A model generated the notes under the pieces. The model saw only the letters and a list, made by a program, of their open reading frames with translations. It had not been told where the DNA came from and made no database searches. The translations under genes were made by a program, and so were the position numbers. A stretch of DNA of 64,000 nucleotides, from assembly GCA_965207275.1 (NCBI GenBank), contig CBDBMH010000002.1:558001-622000 (forward strand). The letters run 5' to 3'. Position 1 is the stretch's first letter, and every line of letters begins with the position of its first letter. Origin of the DNA: Bin22 sp965207275. GTDB taxonomy: Bacteria; Chloroflexota; Dehalococcoidia; Lucifugimonadales; UBA3495. This document shows positions 34,447-42,941 of the stretch, one piece after another.

Positions 34447-35157
34447 TCAGCCCAACACGAACCGCTTGAAGGCCTCGGCGTACTGAAACCCTACTTCTGC
34501 GCCAATCTCGCTTCGCCAACCCTTCAGGTAGCGGTCCGCGTCCTCGCGGTCCACCTGGCTGGCGTGGGCCCGCAGCGCATCCACTGCCGTTTCGATATAG
34601 TCCGTAACGTCCACGTACTGGTCGGCATTCTGACGGTCCATGATCCAGAGTTCCCGCACCTTGTGAGGTTCCAGTCCTTCCTTCAGCAGTTCCGGAAAGG
34701 TGAGACGGTCTCGGGCAGTCGGGTAGACAGCCGCCAGGGTTGCTTCGCCGGCGGCAAAGTGGTCCGGGTGGCCAATGTAGCCCCGCCCCACCAGGTCCCT
34801 GACCGGATTCTGGCAGATTATCAGGTCCGGCCGGTAACGGCGAATCTGCCTGGCGATGTCCCGCCGCAGGTCTAGGGTGGGTTGAAGCATGGCGTCCTCG
34901 TAGCCCAGGAACACCACCTCATGGAGGCCCAGCACCTTGCCGGCGTTGTTCTGCTCCGCCATCCGGATGCGTACCAATTCGTCGCCGCTTATTTCGGGGT
35001 CGTCGATCCCCTTGCTGCCGTCGGTGCACAGGACGTAGACCATTTCCCAGCCCTCGTCGCACAGCTTGGCCACGGTGCCGGAACAGCCCCATTCGGCGTC
35101 GTCGGCATGGGCTACCACCACCATGCCCCGCTTGTTTGAGTATTCGATTGTGGTCAT
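34447..35157 (-). CDS. PIG-L family deacetylase
   Basis: 236 residues of the LmbE/PIG-L fold. The zinc site is in VVVAHADDAEWGCSGT (AHxDD), with the second His in RGYIGHPDHFAAGEAT. Hydrolyses N-acetyl groups of glucosamine-type substrates; BshB or MshB-type roles in thiol synthesis are possible but not shown. The ATG at 35157 follows GGGAGG at 10 nt, and the longer open frame is not supported. Converges with arsM. Confidence 0.88.
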   Translation of the reverse strand: MTTIEYSNKRGMVVVAHADDAEWGCSGTVAKLCDEGWEMVYVLCTDGSKGIDDPEISGDELVRIRMAEQNNAGKVLGLHEVVFLGYEDAMLQPTLDLRRDIARQIRRYRPDLIICQNPVRDLVGRGYIGHPDHFAAGEATLAAVYPTARDRLTFPELLKEGLEPHKVRELWIMDRQNADQYVDVTDYIETAVDALRAHASQVDREDADRYLKGWRSEIGAEVGFQYAEAFKRFVLG

Positions 35158-35375
35158 TGACTGCTGCCTCCCCGATAGAAGGATCGCTGCTGAATCTTTG
35201 ATCCGGCGGCGATTCCACCCAAGTTTAGCACAGGCAACTTTCGCAACGTTGTCGCCGGAAAAAGTGGGCGCCGGAATGGGCAGGGCAACTCTGAAGGGCC
35301 ATGCTTGGCAGAGGTTCCGCCAGAGACCATAATGGGATGCAGGTGATTTCGACAGGGCATGGCAGGACGGTGAAG

Positions 35376-35813
35376 ATGGCCAGACTATGGTCCAAGACCA
35401 CAACCTATGAGTCGGTAAGCGCAGGTGACGAACTTCCTATCCTGGTGAAATGGGAAACGAGCGACACCATTCGCCAGTTTCGCTCGCAGCTGTATGGAGA
35501 CGGTGGCGATGGACAAGGGCAGCAGCCTGACCGGGGTGAGTTGGATACCGTGCCCATGGCCTCAGAGGCTTTGTTTGCTTATCTTATCGAATTGCTGGAA
35601 AAGGGATTTCGCATCGAGTCCATTATGGCGGAGGGTAGCAGCCTTACCCTCCGAACTTTTTTCCCAGTGACGCCCGAGGATACTATCAGCCTTTCGGGCG
35701 TGGTGACCGGCAAGGATATGGAAGGGGAAGGCAACGGCGTAGAGTGCTCGATTACTATTGAGAACCAGGACAACGTAGTGGTGGCGGAGGCGACAGCCAG
35801 AATGGCCCTATAA
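35376..35813 (+). CDS. MaoC-like hotdog-fold protein
   Basis: 145 residues. YESVSAGDELPILVKWETSDTIRQF at the N-terminus resembles the MaoC/hydratase hotdog opening, and the C-terminal half ECSITIENQDNVVVAEATARMAL is the usual closing strand. The catalytic Asp-His pair of MaoC hydratases is not evident, so it may be a binding or degenerate member. The ATG at 35376 has CAGGACGG upstream. Short, alone between the PIG-L gene and the convergent dockerin-like gene. Confidence 0.6.
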   Translation: MARLWSKTTTYESVSAGDELPILVKWETSDTIRQFRSQLYGDGGDGQGQQPDRGELDTVPMASEALFAYLIELLEKGFRIESIMAEGSSLTLRTFFPVTPEDTISLSGVVTGKDMEGEGNGVECSITIENQDNVVVAEATARMAL

Positions 35814-35852
35814 TTGCCCGGCGACGGTCCCGCCCCCTTGCCGCCTGGTATC

Positions 35853-37094
35853 CTATTCCCCCCTACTGCCATAATTGGCTGCCATCAGCGAGAAATCCTG
35901 CCCATCGATAACTCCGTCGCCGTTGAAGTCGGCTTCCAGACCGGACGCAGTCTTGCCTCCTTCCCTTCCAAAGCTGGACACAAACCGGGACAGATCATGG
36001 ATGTCGACCACGGCGTCCCCATTCAAGTCGCCGCTGCGAAGGGGCCCCAGGTTAACTTCCAATACCTGCGGCGGGTAGTCGGGTAGCTGAACTGAAGCTT
36101 CGATTCGCACATTCTTATGGATATAGGGCAACGTCCCGACACCTGTGGCCCTGAGGTTATAGGTCCCTTCGGGTACCACCTCTAGCGATATGTCCCTTAT
36201 GGCAAAGATGCCGTTGTCGTCCGCGCGCAGGTTGCTGAATGTTGGCGGCGGCAGATCAGTCCCGCCTTGCGACTCAGGAAAGGCTCCCTGCTTCCGGAAC
36301 TCTATTCGGAAGGGCCTGGTGAATGGTCGAAAGGAATCTTTATCGACGGGAATGTCTGACCATACCCGGCCTTCCAACCTGGTCTTTTCGGCTTCCGGTC
36401 CAACATTCACCACCGCCAGGGAATCCCGGTCGGCCAGGTCAACGACGTTGAATTCACCGGACGGGTCAAGCATCACCAGCTTAGAGGCGGCTGGACCGGT
36501 GGAATCGACCGCAAGCCTGGCGGATCCGGTACGGTTTCCACGCAGCGTCAGGGTCCCCAAAAATATTTCTTCGCCCGCCTTCAAATTGAGTTGCGGCTGG
36601 GCCTGCTGCCCGGCTTCACCGGCCACTGTGGTAATGGTGTAATCGAGTCGGCTGTCGCTCTCCGAATAGGAATTCTTAATCCGGTAATAGCTGCCGGTGG
36701 ACGGGTCCTCCGGTGCGCCGGCGTTCAAAAAATTCAGGCCAGCTAAAGCGGATTGGGGTAGGTCTTGTTCGCTGAAGGGCAGGCCCCTCTCCGCCGCATC
36801 GGGAAAATCAACCACCTCATTGCCCTCTAACGTCAGCCGAAAATGCCATGCAAACAGGGAGTGGCCGGCTGAATTTCCTGCGGACTCCGGCACCCTGACA
36901 ATCAGGGCCAGGGTGACATCCTCGCCGGAAGCCAGGTTGACTTCCTGCTGGCAGGGACTCACGTCAATCCGGCATAACTTGACCGTGGCAGAGGGTTGGC
37001 TGGCTTGGGACGCTGAGCCCTCGACCAATAACAACACTGGCAGCCATGAAACGGCTGCCACCAGGAGACATAATCCGAAGCGACGGGATCCCAA
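35853..37094 (-). CDS. Secreted protein with C-terminal dockerin-like repeats
   Basis: 413 residues. An N-terminal signal peptide (FGLCLLVAAVSWLPVLLLV, cleaved near SASQA) precedes a cohesin-like or adhesin-like beta domain (about 35-230), a carboxypeptidase-regulatory-like insert (FAIRDISLEVVPEGTYNLRATG) and a C-terminal dockerin type I-like pair: GDLNGDAVVDIHDLSRFVSSFG and ADFNGDGVIDGQDFSLMAANYG, each with the calcium loop DxNxDxxxD. Starts at TTG 37094, 3 nt after the moaE stop; no strong ribosome binding site. No cellulosome genes are nearby; probably surface binding. Confidence 0.8.
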   Translation of the reverse strand: MGSRRFGLCLLVAAVSWLPVLLLVEGSASQASQPSATVKLCRIDVSPCQQEVNLASGEDVTLALIVRVPESAGNSAGHSLFAWHFRLTLEGNEVVDFPDAAERGLPFSEQDLPQSALAGLNFLNAGAPEDPSTGSYYRIKNSYSESDSRLDYTITTVAGEAGQQAQPQLNLKAGEEIFLGTLTLRGNRTGSARLAVDSTGPAASKLVMLDPSGEFNVVDLADRDSLAVVNVGPEAEKTRLEGRVWSDIPVDKDSFRPFTRPFRIEFRKQGAFPESQGGTDLPPPTFSNLRADDNGIFAIRDISLEVVPEGTYNLRATGVGTLPYIHKNVRIEASVQLPDYPPQVLEVNLGPLRSGDLNGDAVVDIHDLSRFVSSFGREGGKTASGLEADFNGDGVIDGQDFSLMAANYGSRGE

Positions 37095-37097
37095 TCG

Positions 37098-37580
37098 CTA
37101 ATCGTTGTCGGCCGGCGTGGGTTGAGGTTCGGGGGCGCTTACGGACCCTTCGTGGAACGTATGGTCTTCACAGGCAACCCAGTGCTCGCCGCCCTCGTAG
37201 AACTCCTTCTTCCATATTGGCACCGAGTGCTTCAACCGATTTACCGCTTCCTGGCAGGCCTGGAACGCCTCGCCCCGGTGGGGGGACGCCACCGCCACAA
37301 CCAGGCTGATTTCTCCGATATCCACCACCCCGATACGGTGGCCGATTGCCACGTCATCAACCCCGAACTCGACCTTGAGTTGCTGACGGATTCCTTCCAG
37401 TTCCCGATAGGCCATCTCTTCGTAGGCTTCGTACTCCAGGCGGATAACTCGCCTGCCTTCGAAGGTGTCCCTGGTAGTGCCGAGGAAGGTGACCACGGCG
37501 CCGTTGGTATCCCGGCGCACCAGGCTGGTGAACCGGTCGGGATGGAGTTCCTCATTGGTGATGACGATCATGTTGCTCAT
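37098..37580 (-). CDS. moaE: Molybdopterin synthase catalytic subunit
   Basis: 160 residues. Adds two sulfurs from MoaD-thiocarboxylate to precursor Z in molybdenum cofactor synthesis. Family sequence: GAVVTFLGTTRD (27-38), RLEYEAYEEMAYREL, GHRIGVVDIGEISLVVAVASPHRGEAF and the active-site lysine block LKHSVPIWKKEF. The chosen ATG (37578-37580) has no strong ribosome binding site, and the longer frame upstream overlaps moaD in another frame. About 46 nt downstream of moaD, one operon. Confidence 0.93.
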   Translation of the reverse strand: MSNMIVITNEELHPDRFTSLVRRDTNGAVVTFLGTTRDTFEGRRVIRLEYEAYEEMAYRELEGIRQQLKVEFGVDDVAIGHRIGVVDIGEISLVVAVASPHRGEAFQACQEAVNRLKHSVPIWKKEFYEGGEHWVACEDHTFHEGSVSAPEPQPTPADND

Positions 37581-37626
37581 GGCGCTTACCGTATACTGTG
37601 TAGATATCGACGATTGTCGAAGAGAA

Positions 37627-37875
37627 TTATTGTCCGCCGCTGACCGGAGGAATGAGGCAGATTTCGTCGCCTGCCTGGAGGAGAGTGTCGGGTTCGGCGT
37701 ACTCTTCATTGACTGCTACCACGATCCGGACCTCCGGTGGAGCCAATCGGGGATAAAGGGTTCTCACCGACGCTACCAGATCAGCTACGGTGGCCCCTTC
37801 AGGTACGGCAACCGTACTGACGCTGCAGCCCGCCCGTTCCCGATACAGGGCGAAGAATCTTACCGAAAGCTCCAT
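37627..37875 (-). CDS. moaD: Molybdopterin synthase sulfur carrier subunit, one residue beyond GG
   Basis: 82 residues of the ubiquitin-like sulfur carrier MoaD: VRFFALYRERAGCS at the start and DEICLIPPVSGG near the end. MoaD normally ends exactly at Gly-Gly, whose C-terminus is adenylated and thiocarboxylated by MoeB. Here the codons read GGC GGA CAA TAA, so a Gln follows. Either it is removed by a protease or it blocks activation. GGAGTG precedes the ATG. The protein supplies sulfur to MoaE, encoded next. Confidence 0.92.
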   Translation of the reverse strand: MELSVRFFALYRERAGCSVSTVAVPEGATVADLVASVRTLYPRLAPPEVRIVVAVNEEYAEPDTLLQAGDEICLIPPVSGGQ

Positions 37876-38236
37876 GGGTCACTCCTGTCTTTGCCCCAGT
37901 ATACACAAGCGTGGATTGACTGTCTTTACCCAGGCGGCAGGGCCCCATGGGATCGCCGCACCAGATTACGTACCGGATTCTTCAAGTTTCACTGGTCTGC
38001 CGGATATTGTCGGACAATAAGAAGCGGCGTTATCGTTGCTTTGGCGGCAATAGGAGAAGGTAAATGCTGGCGGTGGGCCTGCATGAGGCGTTTAAGAGCC
38101 GGTTTGCAGGAAAAGCTTCTGGATTTCGTTGCCACCTAAGGCCCTCTAATTCTTAACATTTAGTATAATGATATATGCAAGGAGACACATAGAGCCTTGC
38201 ACCCCTGGTCACGAATCACCAAGGGAGGTGGTTGGA
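37876..38236. other. Divergent intergenic region (361 bp)
   Basis: Promoters for moaD (minus) and leucine dehydrogenase (plus) should be here. A plus-strand TATAAT is at 38164-38169, 67 nt before ATG 38237, without a clear -35. A minus-strand TATACT lies just before moaD. No gene seen. Confidence 0.5.
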
Positions 38237-39307
38237 ATGCGACTATTTGATGCTATGAGCGAATTTGGTTACGAGCAACTGGTAATGTGCTCCGACCCGG
38301 CCTCGGGCCTGAAGGCCATCATTGCTATCCACGATACCACCCTGGGGCCGTCTTGCGGCGGCACCCGGATCTGGCCCTATGCCAGCGAGGAGGAGGCCCT
38401 GGAGGACGCCCTGCGTTTGAGTCGGGCCATGACCTACAAGTCCGCCACGGCCGGGCTGAACATGGGCGGCGGCAAAGGCGTCATCATTGCCGACCCCAAT
38501 ACCCAAAAAACAGAGGCGCTGCTCCGGGCCTATGGCCGTTTCGTGGATACCCTGGGCGGCCGTTACCTGACAACGACCGACGTGGGCAGCACCGGCCGGG
38601 ACCTGGAGTTTGTCAGCCAGGAAACCGACTACGTGGTGGGCCTGCCCCTGTCCCTGGGCGGCAGCGGCGATACCTCCATCATGACCGGGTTGGGCGTGTA
38701 TATGGGCATGAAGGCCTGCGCCCGGGAAACCTGGGGAGCAGATTCGCTGCGGGGAAAGTCGGTGGCCATGCAGGGGTTTGGCAAGGTGGCCTACCACACG
38801 GCGCAGCACCTGCTGGAAGAGGACGCCCAGGTAGTTGTTACCGACGTCTACGGCGGCGCCCTGGACCGGGCCAGGGACATGGGTTTGCAAGTGGTTGCGC
38901 CGGAGGAAATCTACGACGTTCAGTGCGATATTTTCTCCCCCTGCGCCCTGGGCGGAGTGATTAACGGCGATACCATACCGCGCCTCACCTGCAAGGTAGT
39001 GGCCGGCGGCGCCAACAACCAGCTTCTTTCCGACGCCGACGGCGAAGAACTCCACCGCAGGGGAATTCTGTACGCGCCGGACTATGTGGTGAACGCCGGC
39101 GGCATCATTAACGTCTCCGCCGAGGTGGGAATGTCCTACAATCCGGACCTGGCCAGGGAGAAGACGGAGCGCATTTACGAGATTATGGAGCGGGTAATTC
39201 ACACGTCCAGGCGGGAGGAAATTCCCACCTTCATGGCAGCCGACCGTCTGGCTGAGGACCGCCTGGCTTCAGTGCGAGGTGTGCGCCAACTGCGCCGTTC
39301 CCGCTAG
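38237..39307 (+). CDS. Leucine dehydrogenase-type Glu/Leu/Phe/Val dehydrogenase
   Basis: 356 residues. NAD-dependent oxidative deamination of branched-chain amino acids. ILeuDH signatures: GPSCGGTRIWPYASEEEALEDALRLSRAMTYKSATAGLNMGGGKGVII (about 36-83), with the catalytic Lys in KSATAGLNMGGGKG, TTDVGSTGRDLEFV, and the Rossmann motif MQGFGKVAYHTAQHL. CVVNAGG-like PDYVVNAGGIINV closes the dinucleotide site. The ATG at 38237 follows GGGAGG; the longer frame to 38168 has none. Single gene with its own terminator. Confidence 0.92.
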   Translation: MRLFDAMSEFGYEQLVMCSDPASGLKAIIAIHDTTLGPSCGGTRIWPYASEEEALEDALRLSRAMTYKSATAGLNMGGGKGVIIADPNTQKTEALLRAYGRFVDTLGGRYLTTTDVGSTGRDLEFVSQETDYVVGLPLSLGGSGDTSIMTGLGVYMGMKACARETWGADSLRGKSVAMQGFGKVAYHTAQHLLEEDAQVVVTDVYGGALDRARDMGLQVVAPEEIYDVQCDIFSPCALGGVINGDTIPRLTCKVVAGGANNQLLSDADGEELHRRGILYAPDYVVNAGGIINVSAEVGMSYNPDLAREKTERIYEIMERVIHTSRREEIPTFMAADRLAEDRLASVRGVRQLRRSR

Positions 39308-39347
39308 GCCGTGGCGGCATCTGGGGATCGGACGCCCTGGCAAAAGA

Positions 39348-39375
39348 GAGGGACGGGCATTGTTTCCCGTCCCTC
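39348..39375. terminator. Hairpin terminator between convergent genes
   Basis: GAGGGACGGG, loop CATTGTTT, CCCGTCCCTC. Flanked by CAAAA on the left, which gives a T-rich end on the minus strand. Confidence 0.75.
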
Positions 39376-39407
39376 CTTCCATTGTCAGGTCTGGGGCGAT
39401 CCCGGAA

Positions 39408-40208
39408 TTACTCTACCGTCAGGACGGCCTCGCCCAACCCCTCGATCGAAGCAACGGCCCGGTCGCCCGGGTTTAGAAACCTGGGGGGCACAATGCTGCC
39501 GGTGATCACCACCGTTCCCTCCGGCAGGCCTTCTCCCTCTGCCGCCAGCTTGTTGGCTAGCCAGGCCAGGGGTTCGAAAGGATGCCCCATCACGTCGGAA
39601 CCGTACCCGGAACCTGCCTCCTCACCGTTGACAGTAGCAACCCCGCGAGCCGCCGCCAAATCCAGGGTGCTCCAGTCTGAGACCGGTGGGCCCAGTATGG
39701 CGCCGGCGTTGGAGATGTTGGTAGCCACCGAAGTCAGCGTCCTGACCAGACCGTGGACACCCTGGGGCAGCCTCATATCGATTACCTCAAAGGCAGCCAT
39801 AACGTCTCCAACGACCTTCGCCACCGAGTCCCGGGTGTAGGGCGCGCCGGATGCCGGCAACGGGGCGGCCAGCCGCACTGCCACCTCGCACTCGAAGCCC
39901 AGCCGCTGGTAGGCAGAGGACATGAGCCTGGCCGGAGACCGGTGAATGGTGGTGGCCATCAAGGCCCCGGCGCAGGGTTCAGTCCAGCCGGCCTGCTGCT
40001 GCATGGCGGCGGTGGTGTAGGCCAGCTTGTAGCCGGCCACCTCTCCCTGGGCCTCTGAAAGCAGTTTCAGGTACTCCCGCTGAACTGCGTAGGCTTCTTC
40101 GATGGTGTTGATTCCCCACGGCCCCGGCAGAGCGGTGAAGGGCTGCCCGTCCCGGTACTCTGCGTACAGGGATTGGGCTGCGTCCAGAATGACTGTGTTG
40201 GGTGGCAT
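39408..40208 (-). CDS. Fumarylacetoacetate hydrolase-fold / 2-keto-4-pentenoate hydratase-like protein
   Basis: 266 residues. Resembles MhpD/2-oxopent-4-enoate hydratases: VAGYKLAYTTAAMQQQAGWTEPCAGALM near 57-84, the metal ligands in FECEVAVRLAAPLP and AFEVIDMRLP, and the C-terminal GTVVITGSIVPPRFLNPGDRAVASIEGLG. Hydrates 2-hydroxypentadienoate-like acids from aromatic meta-cleavage. The ATG at 40208 follows GGAGG at 8 nt. No ring-cleavage dioxygenase or partner aldolase is adjacent. Confidence 0.9.
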   Translation of the reverse strand: MPPNTVILDAAQSLYAEYRDGQPFTALPGPWGINTIEEAYAVQREYLKLLSEAQGEVAGYKLAYTTAAMQQQAGWTEPCAGALMATTIHRSPARLMSSAYQRLGFECEVAVRLAAPLPASGAPYTRDSVAKVVGDVMAAFEVIDMRLPQGVHGLVRTLTSVATNISNAGAILGPPVSDWSTLDLAAARGVATVNGEEAGSGYGSDVMGHPFEPLAWLANKLAAEGEGLPEGTVVITGSIVPPRFLNPGDRAVASIEGLGEAVLTVE

Positions 40209-40389
40209 GTGAAGGCCTCCAATAGCCGTCGCCTCGGCTGCCAGGGTTGGCAACCAAAGGGGACAACGGGTTTCTGATGACCAGACCCTCTATACAGGCG
40301 AGGGTCGGACTATTGCCGTTCAGGCTTTGTCCGACCCTCTTCTTCAGGCCCTATTTCGGATTCCAGGTCCGGAATCCCGGCAAAATTGC

Positions 40390-40596
40390 TTAGCTGGCTT
40401 CGCTGGGGGCTTCGAATCCACAGTCCCGGTGGCCGCCGTCGCAGAAGGGCTTGTTGTTGGAGGCGCCGCAACGGCACAGGGAAACCCACTGTCCCTCGGG
40501 AATAGTGTAGTTGTTGCCAGCCTGGTCAACGATCTCGATGGGGCCGCTGACCCGGTTGGGCCCGTTGGCCCGAACTTCGATCTTCACGTCTGCCAT
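40390..40596 (-). CDS. CDGSH iron-sulfur domain protein
   Basis: 68 residues. The 2Fe-2S ligands are in LCRCGASNNKPFCDGGH (C-x-C-x8-C-x3-H). Small bacterial members are redox-active cluster carriers. The preceding segment PIEIVDQAGNNYTIPEGQ is the usual beta scaffold. GGAGG lies 6 nt before the ATG at 40596. Stands between the hydratase and FmdB genes on the minus strand. Confidence 0.93.
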   Translation of the reverse strand: MADVKIEVRANGPNRVSGPIEIVDQAGNNYTIPEGQWVSLCRCGASNNKPFCDGGHRDCGFEAPSEAS

Positions 40597-40729
40597 AAAC
40601 TTCCTCCCCCTAATGTTAAATGAGCCTATAATCGGCAACTTGCCCCAGCCTTGCCATAAGGTAGGGCTGGGGCCTATCTGGAAAGCATCGCTAGTCTGAC
40701 ACCTGGCTAATTGGGTGTCAAGGTTTGGA

Positions 40730-40960
40730 TTAGTGGGCGCAGCCACCGCCGCAGCAACCACCACCGCGCAGGGGCGGCGGCGGCATCTGGCTGAATTCGC
40801 TGCTGCCCGAGGAATCTCCGAGGCTGATTGAGGCGAACACCGAGAGCGCGCGCTTGGCGGGCTGTTCGCACCGGGGGCACTCTGCTCCCGTGGCGCTCAT
40901 GGACTGGAGCTTTTCAAACTTGTAGTCGCAGGTGGGGCACATGTACTCATAAATTGGCAT
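40730..40960 (-). CDS. FmdB-type zinc ribbon protein
   Basis: 76 residues: PIYEYMCPTCDYKFEKLQ then CPRCEQPAKRALSVF, a four-cysteine zinc ribbon, and a C-terminal glycine/cysteine tail GGGCCGGGCAH with extra metal-binding potential. FmdB proteins are putative regulators of amidase and formamidase genes, but the role is not fixed. GGAGG precedes the ATG. About 130 nt upstream of the CDGSH gene on the same strand. Confidence 0.92.
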   Translation of the reverse strand: MPIYEYMCPTCDYKFEKLQSMSATGAECPRCEQPAKRALSVFASISLGDSSGSSEFSQMPPPPLRGGGCCGGGCAH

Positions 40961-41214
40961 GACGAGTTATCCTCCTGGGAAATTCATTACTTACTGACTG
41001 GAAATGTACCCGACTCTCAGATGGTAGTCAAGGATTCGAATCGCGCTCCTTGGAGAGAATTCTCCGAGCCCGGTTGCCTCCACCACAGGGCCGGCACCGG
41101 AAATTGGCCTCGACTGGATCGCCGGGTTAATCGGATAAAGGCCTGAGGCTGCCCCGGGGGAGAGGCGCGCCGGCAACAGTATCTGCGCTCACTACTTGCC
41201 CTCACTCGATTGTC

Positions 41215-41979
41215 TTAGTCCGATTCCGCCCGCCGGTTAAAATACCACAGGTAACCAGCGCTAACCGCCACCAGCAAAGCCGCTCCCCCAATTGTAGTGG
41301 CCGCCACCCGAATTGTGGCGTCGAACCAGAAGCCCTGGGGGAACATAATAAGCAGGTAGTCTCGACGCGGGTCCAGCTGCCACAGGTCGTTGGTGAAGCT
41401 GACCTGGTGGAAAAGAAGGAACAGAGAGTCGAACCCCACCAGCGCAAACAGTCCCACCGCCAGCACGAGAGCCAACGTCAGGCAGCCACCGAAGAGGCCA
41501 AGGCGAGCGAATTGAGGCGCAAATGCCCACCGCCAGAGGTAATAGCCGGCGCCCTTTACTACCAGCAGGAAAACAAGGGATATGGCCGCGAACAGGTAGA
41601 CCCCTCGGACCAAGCCCTTGACGTCCCGCATGTGGTGAACCTCGCGTTCGTTGTACAGTTCCCGTTCCTCTCCATAGACGGGGACGACAATCCGCAAAGG
41701 CTCTTCCGAAGAGTTGAAGTAGCGGCGCAACTCGGCGCCCACCTGGATGAGGTCTCCGTCGGTGATGCCCGAACGTTCCGAAATGTTGTGCTTCTCAAAT
41801 CCCCGGCGGTACAGTCCTGGGTCGTTGACCGCCCAGGCAACGCTGGCCCCGATCAGGAACAGGGGTACCGCGATAATTACCAGCGCCGCCAGTACCCGGC
41901 GCTGGCCTACCGTGATTTGGATTCTTGGGGACTTCAAAATGGCAGACCCTACTGTCGGAAATCGTGGAAGGTTGCGCAA
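41215..41979 (-). CDS. DUF1461 / TIGR01906 family membrane protein
   Basis: 254 residues. Membrane helices: LAALVIIAVPLFLIGASVAWAV near 31-52, then a large extracytoplasmic loop (DPGLYRRGFEKHNISERSG; NEREVHHMRDVKGLV), GVYLFAAISLVFLLVVKG, FGGCLTLALVLAVGLFALVG, and a C-terminal helix. HQVSFTNDLWQLDPRRDYLLIMFPQGFWFD is the conserved family loop. Start is TTG 41979, with no ATG available upstream of the first helix. Function unknown. Divergent from mazG. Confidence 0.8.
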   Translation of the reverse strand: MRNLPRFPTVGSAILKSPRIQITVGQRRVLAALVIIAVPLFLIGASVAWAVNDPGLYRRGFEKHNISERSGITDGDLIQVGAELRRYFNSSEEPLRIVVPVYGEERELYNEREVHHMRDVKGLVRGVYLFAAISLVFLLVVKGAGYYLWRWAFAPQFARLGLFGGCLTLALVLAVGLFALVGFDSLFLLFHQVSFTNDLWQLDPRRDYLLIMFPQGFWFDATIRVAATTIGGAALLVAVSAGYLWYFNRRAESD

Positions 41980-42012
41980 GGAACGCCTTCTACACTAGCA
42001 CCCCGTCCCAGG

Positions 42013-42041
42013 TTGAGCAATCAATGTCTGCCATCTATAAT
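42013..42041 (+). promoter_or_regulatory. Promoter of mazG, leaderless spacing
   Basis: TTGAGC (42013-42018), 17-bp spacer, TATAAT (42036-42041), then exactly 6 nt to ATG 42048. Same geometry as coaX. Confidence 0.65.
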
Positions 42042-42047
42042 TCGCGC

Positions 42048-42860
42048 ATGATCGACAAGCAACAATCCCAAATGCTGTCCGGCAAAGACCTGGGTGACTT
42101 TCAGACATTGGTGGATTTAGTTGCCAGGTTGCGCGCTCCGGGCGGGTGCCCCTGGGACCGGGAGCAGACTCACGAGTCTCTGAAGCGTCACTTGCTGGAA
42201 GAGTGTTACGAGGCCCTGGAGGCCATTGATCAGGGGGAGTCTTCCCAATTGGCGGAGGAGTTGGGCGATATTCTTGTCCAGGTTGCCTTCCACGCTGACA
42301 TTGCCCGGGAGTCCGGGGACTTTACCCTGGCCGACGTGCTGACCGCCATCAACAGCAAGCTGGTGCGCAGGCATCCTCATGTTTTTGGCGATACCAGCGT
42401 TTCCGACGCCAGGGAGGTAGAGCTGAACTGGGAGCAGTTGAAGGCGGCGGAACGTGCGCAGCAGGGCGTTCGAAAGTCGCCGGTGGATGGCATTCCCAGC
42501 GCCCTGCCGGCCCTGAGCTACGCTCAACTGATGCAGGACCGGGTCGCGCGAGTGGGCTTCGAATGGGAAAACGTCGGCGACATGCTCGACAAACTGGTGG
42601 AAGAGGCAGGGGAGTTCCGCGAGGCAAAAACTGAGGCGGAGAGGGTGCACGAATTGGGTGACCTGTTCCTGGTGATGGTGAACCTTTGCAGATGGATGGA
42701 TGTGCAGGCCGAAGATGCCTTACGCCAGGCCAATGGCCGGTTCCGGTCCAGGTATCTGAAGATGGAGGAACTGGCCGAAGGGCGGGGAATGGACTTTGAG
42801 CAGTTGCCCCTGGACGAAAAAGAAGCGCTGTGGCAGGAAGCCAAAACCATCGTAGGCTAG
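42048..42860 (+). CDS. mazG: Nucleoside triphosphate pyrophosphohydrolase
   Basis: 270 residues. Hydrolyses (d)NTPs to NMPs and pyrophosphate, a house-cleaning or stress function. Two MazG domains: the first with RAPGGCPWDREQTHESLKRHLLEECYEALEAI and EELGDILVQVAFHADIA (ExxE...ExxD), the second with KLVEEAGEFREAKTEAERVHELGDLFLVMVN. The first ATG after the -10 box (42048) is preferred; ATG 42024 lies within the promoter. Divergent from the DUF1461 gene. Confidence 0.92.
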   Translation: MIDKQQSQMLSGKDLGDFQTLVDLVARLRAPGGCPWDREQTHESLKRHLLEECYEALEAIDQGESSQLAEELGDILVQVAFHADIARESGDFTLADVLTAINSKLVRRHPHVFGDTSVSDAREVELNWEQLKAAERAQQGVRKSPVDGIPSALPALSYAQLMQDRVARVGFEWENVGDMLDKLVEEAGEFREAKTEAERVHELGDLFLVMVNLCRWMDVQAEDALRQANGRFRSRYLKMEELAEGRGMDFEQLPLDEKEALWQEAKTIVG

Positions 42861-42941
42861 ATCACCGGGTGAATCGCGCGCGAAACTCCCGTCGCGCATT
42901 GCAGTGGCAGGAAAAAGCAGGCAGAAATAAGGCAGACAGAA

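Noticed and set aside
41031..41060. tRNA T-arm-like GGATTCGAATC
   Set aside because: No D-arm, anticodon arm or acceptor stem at the right distance on either strand.
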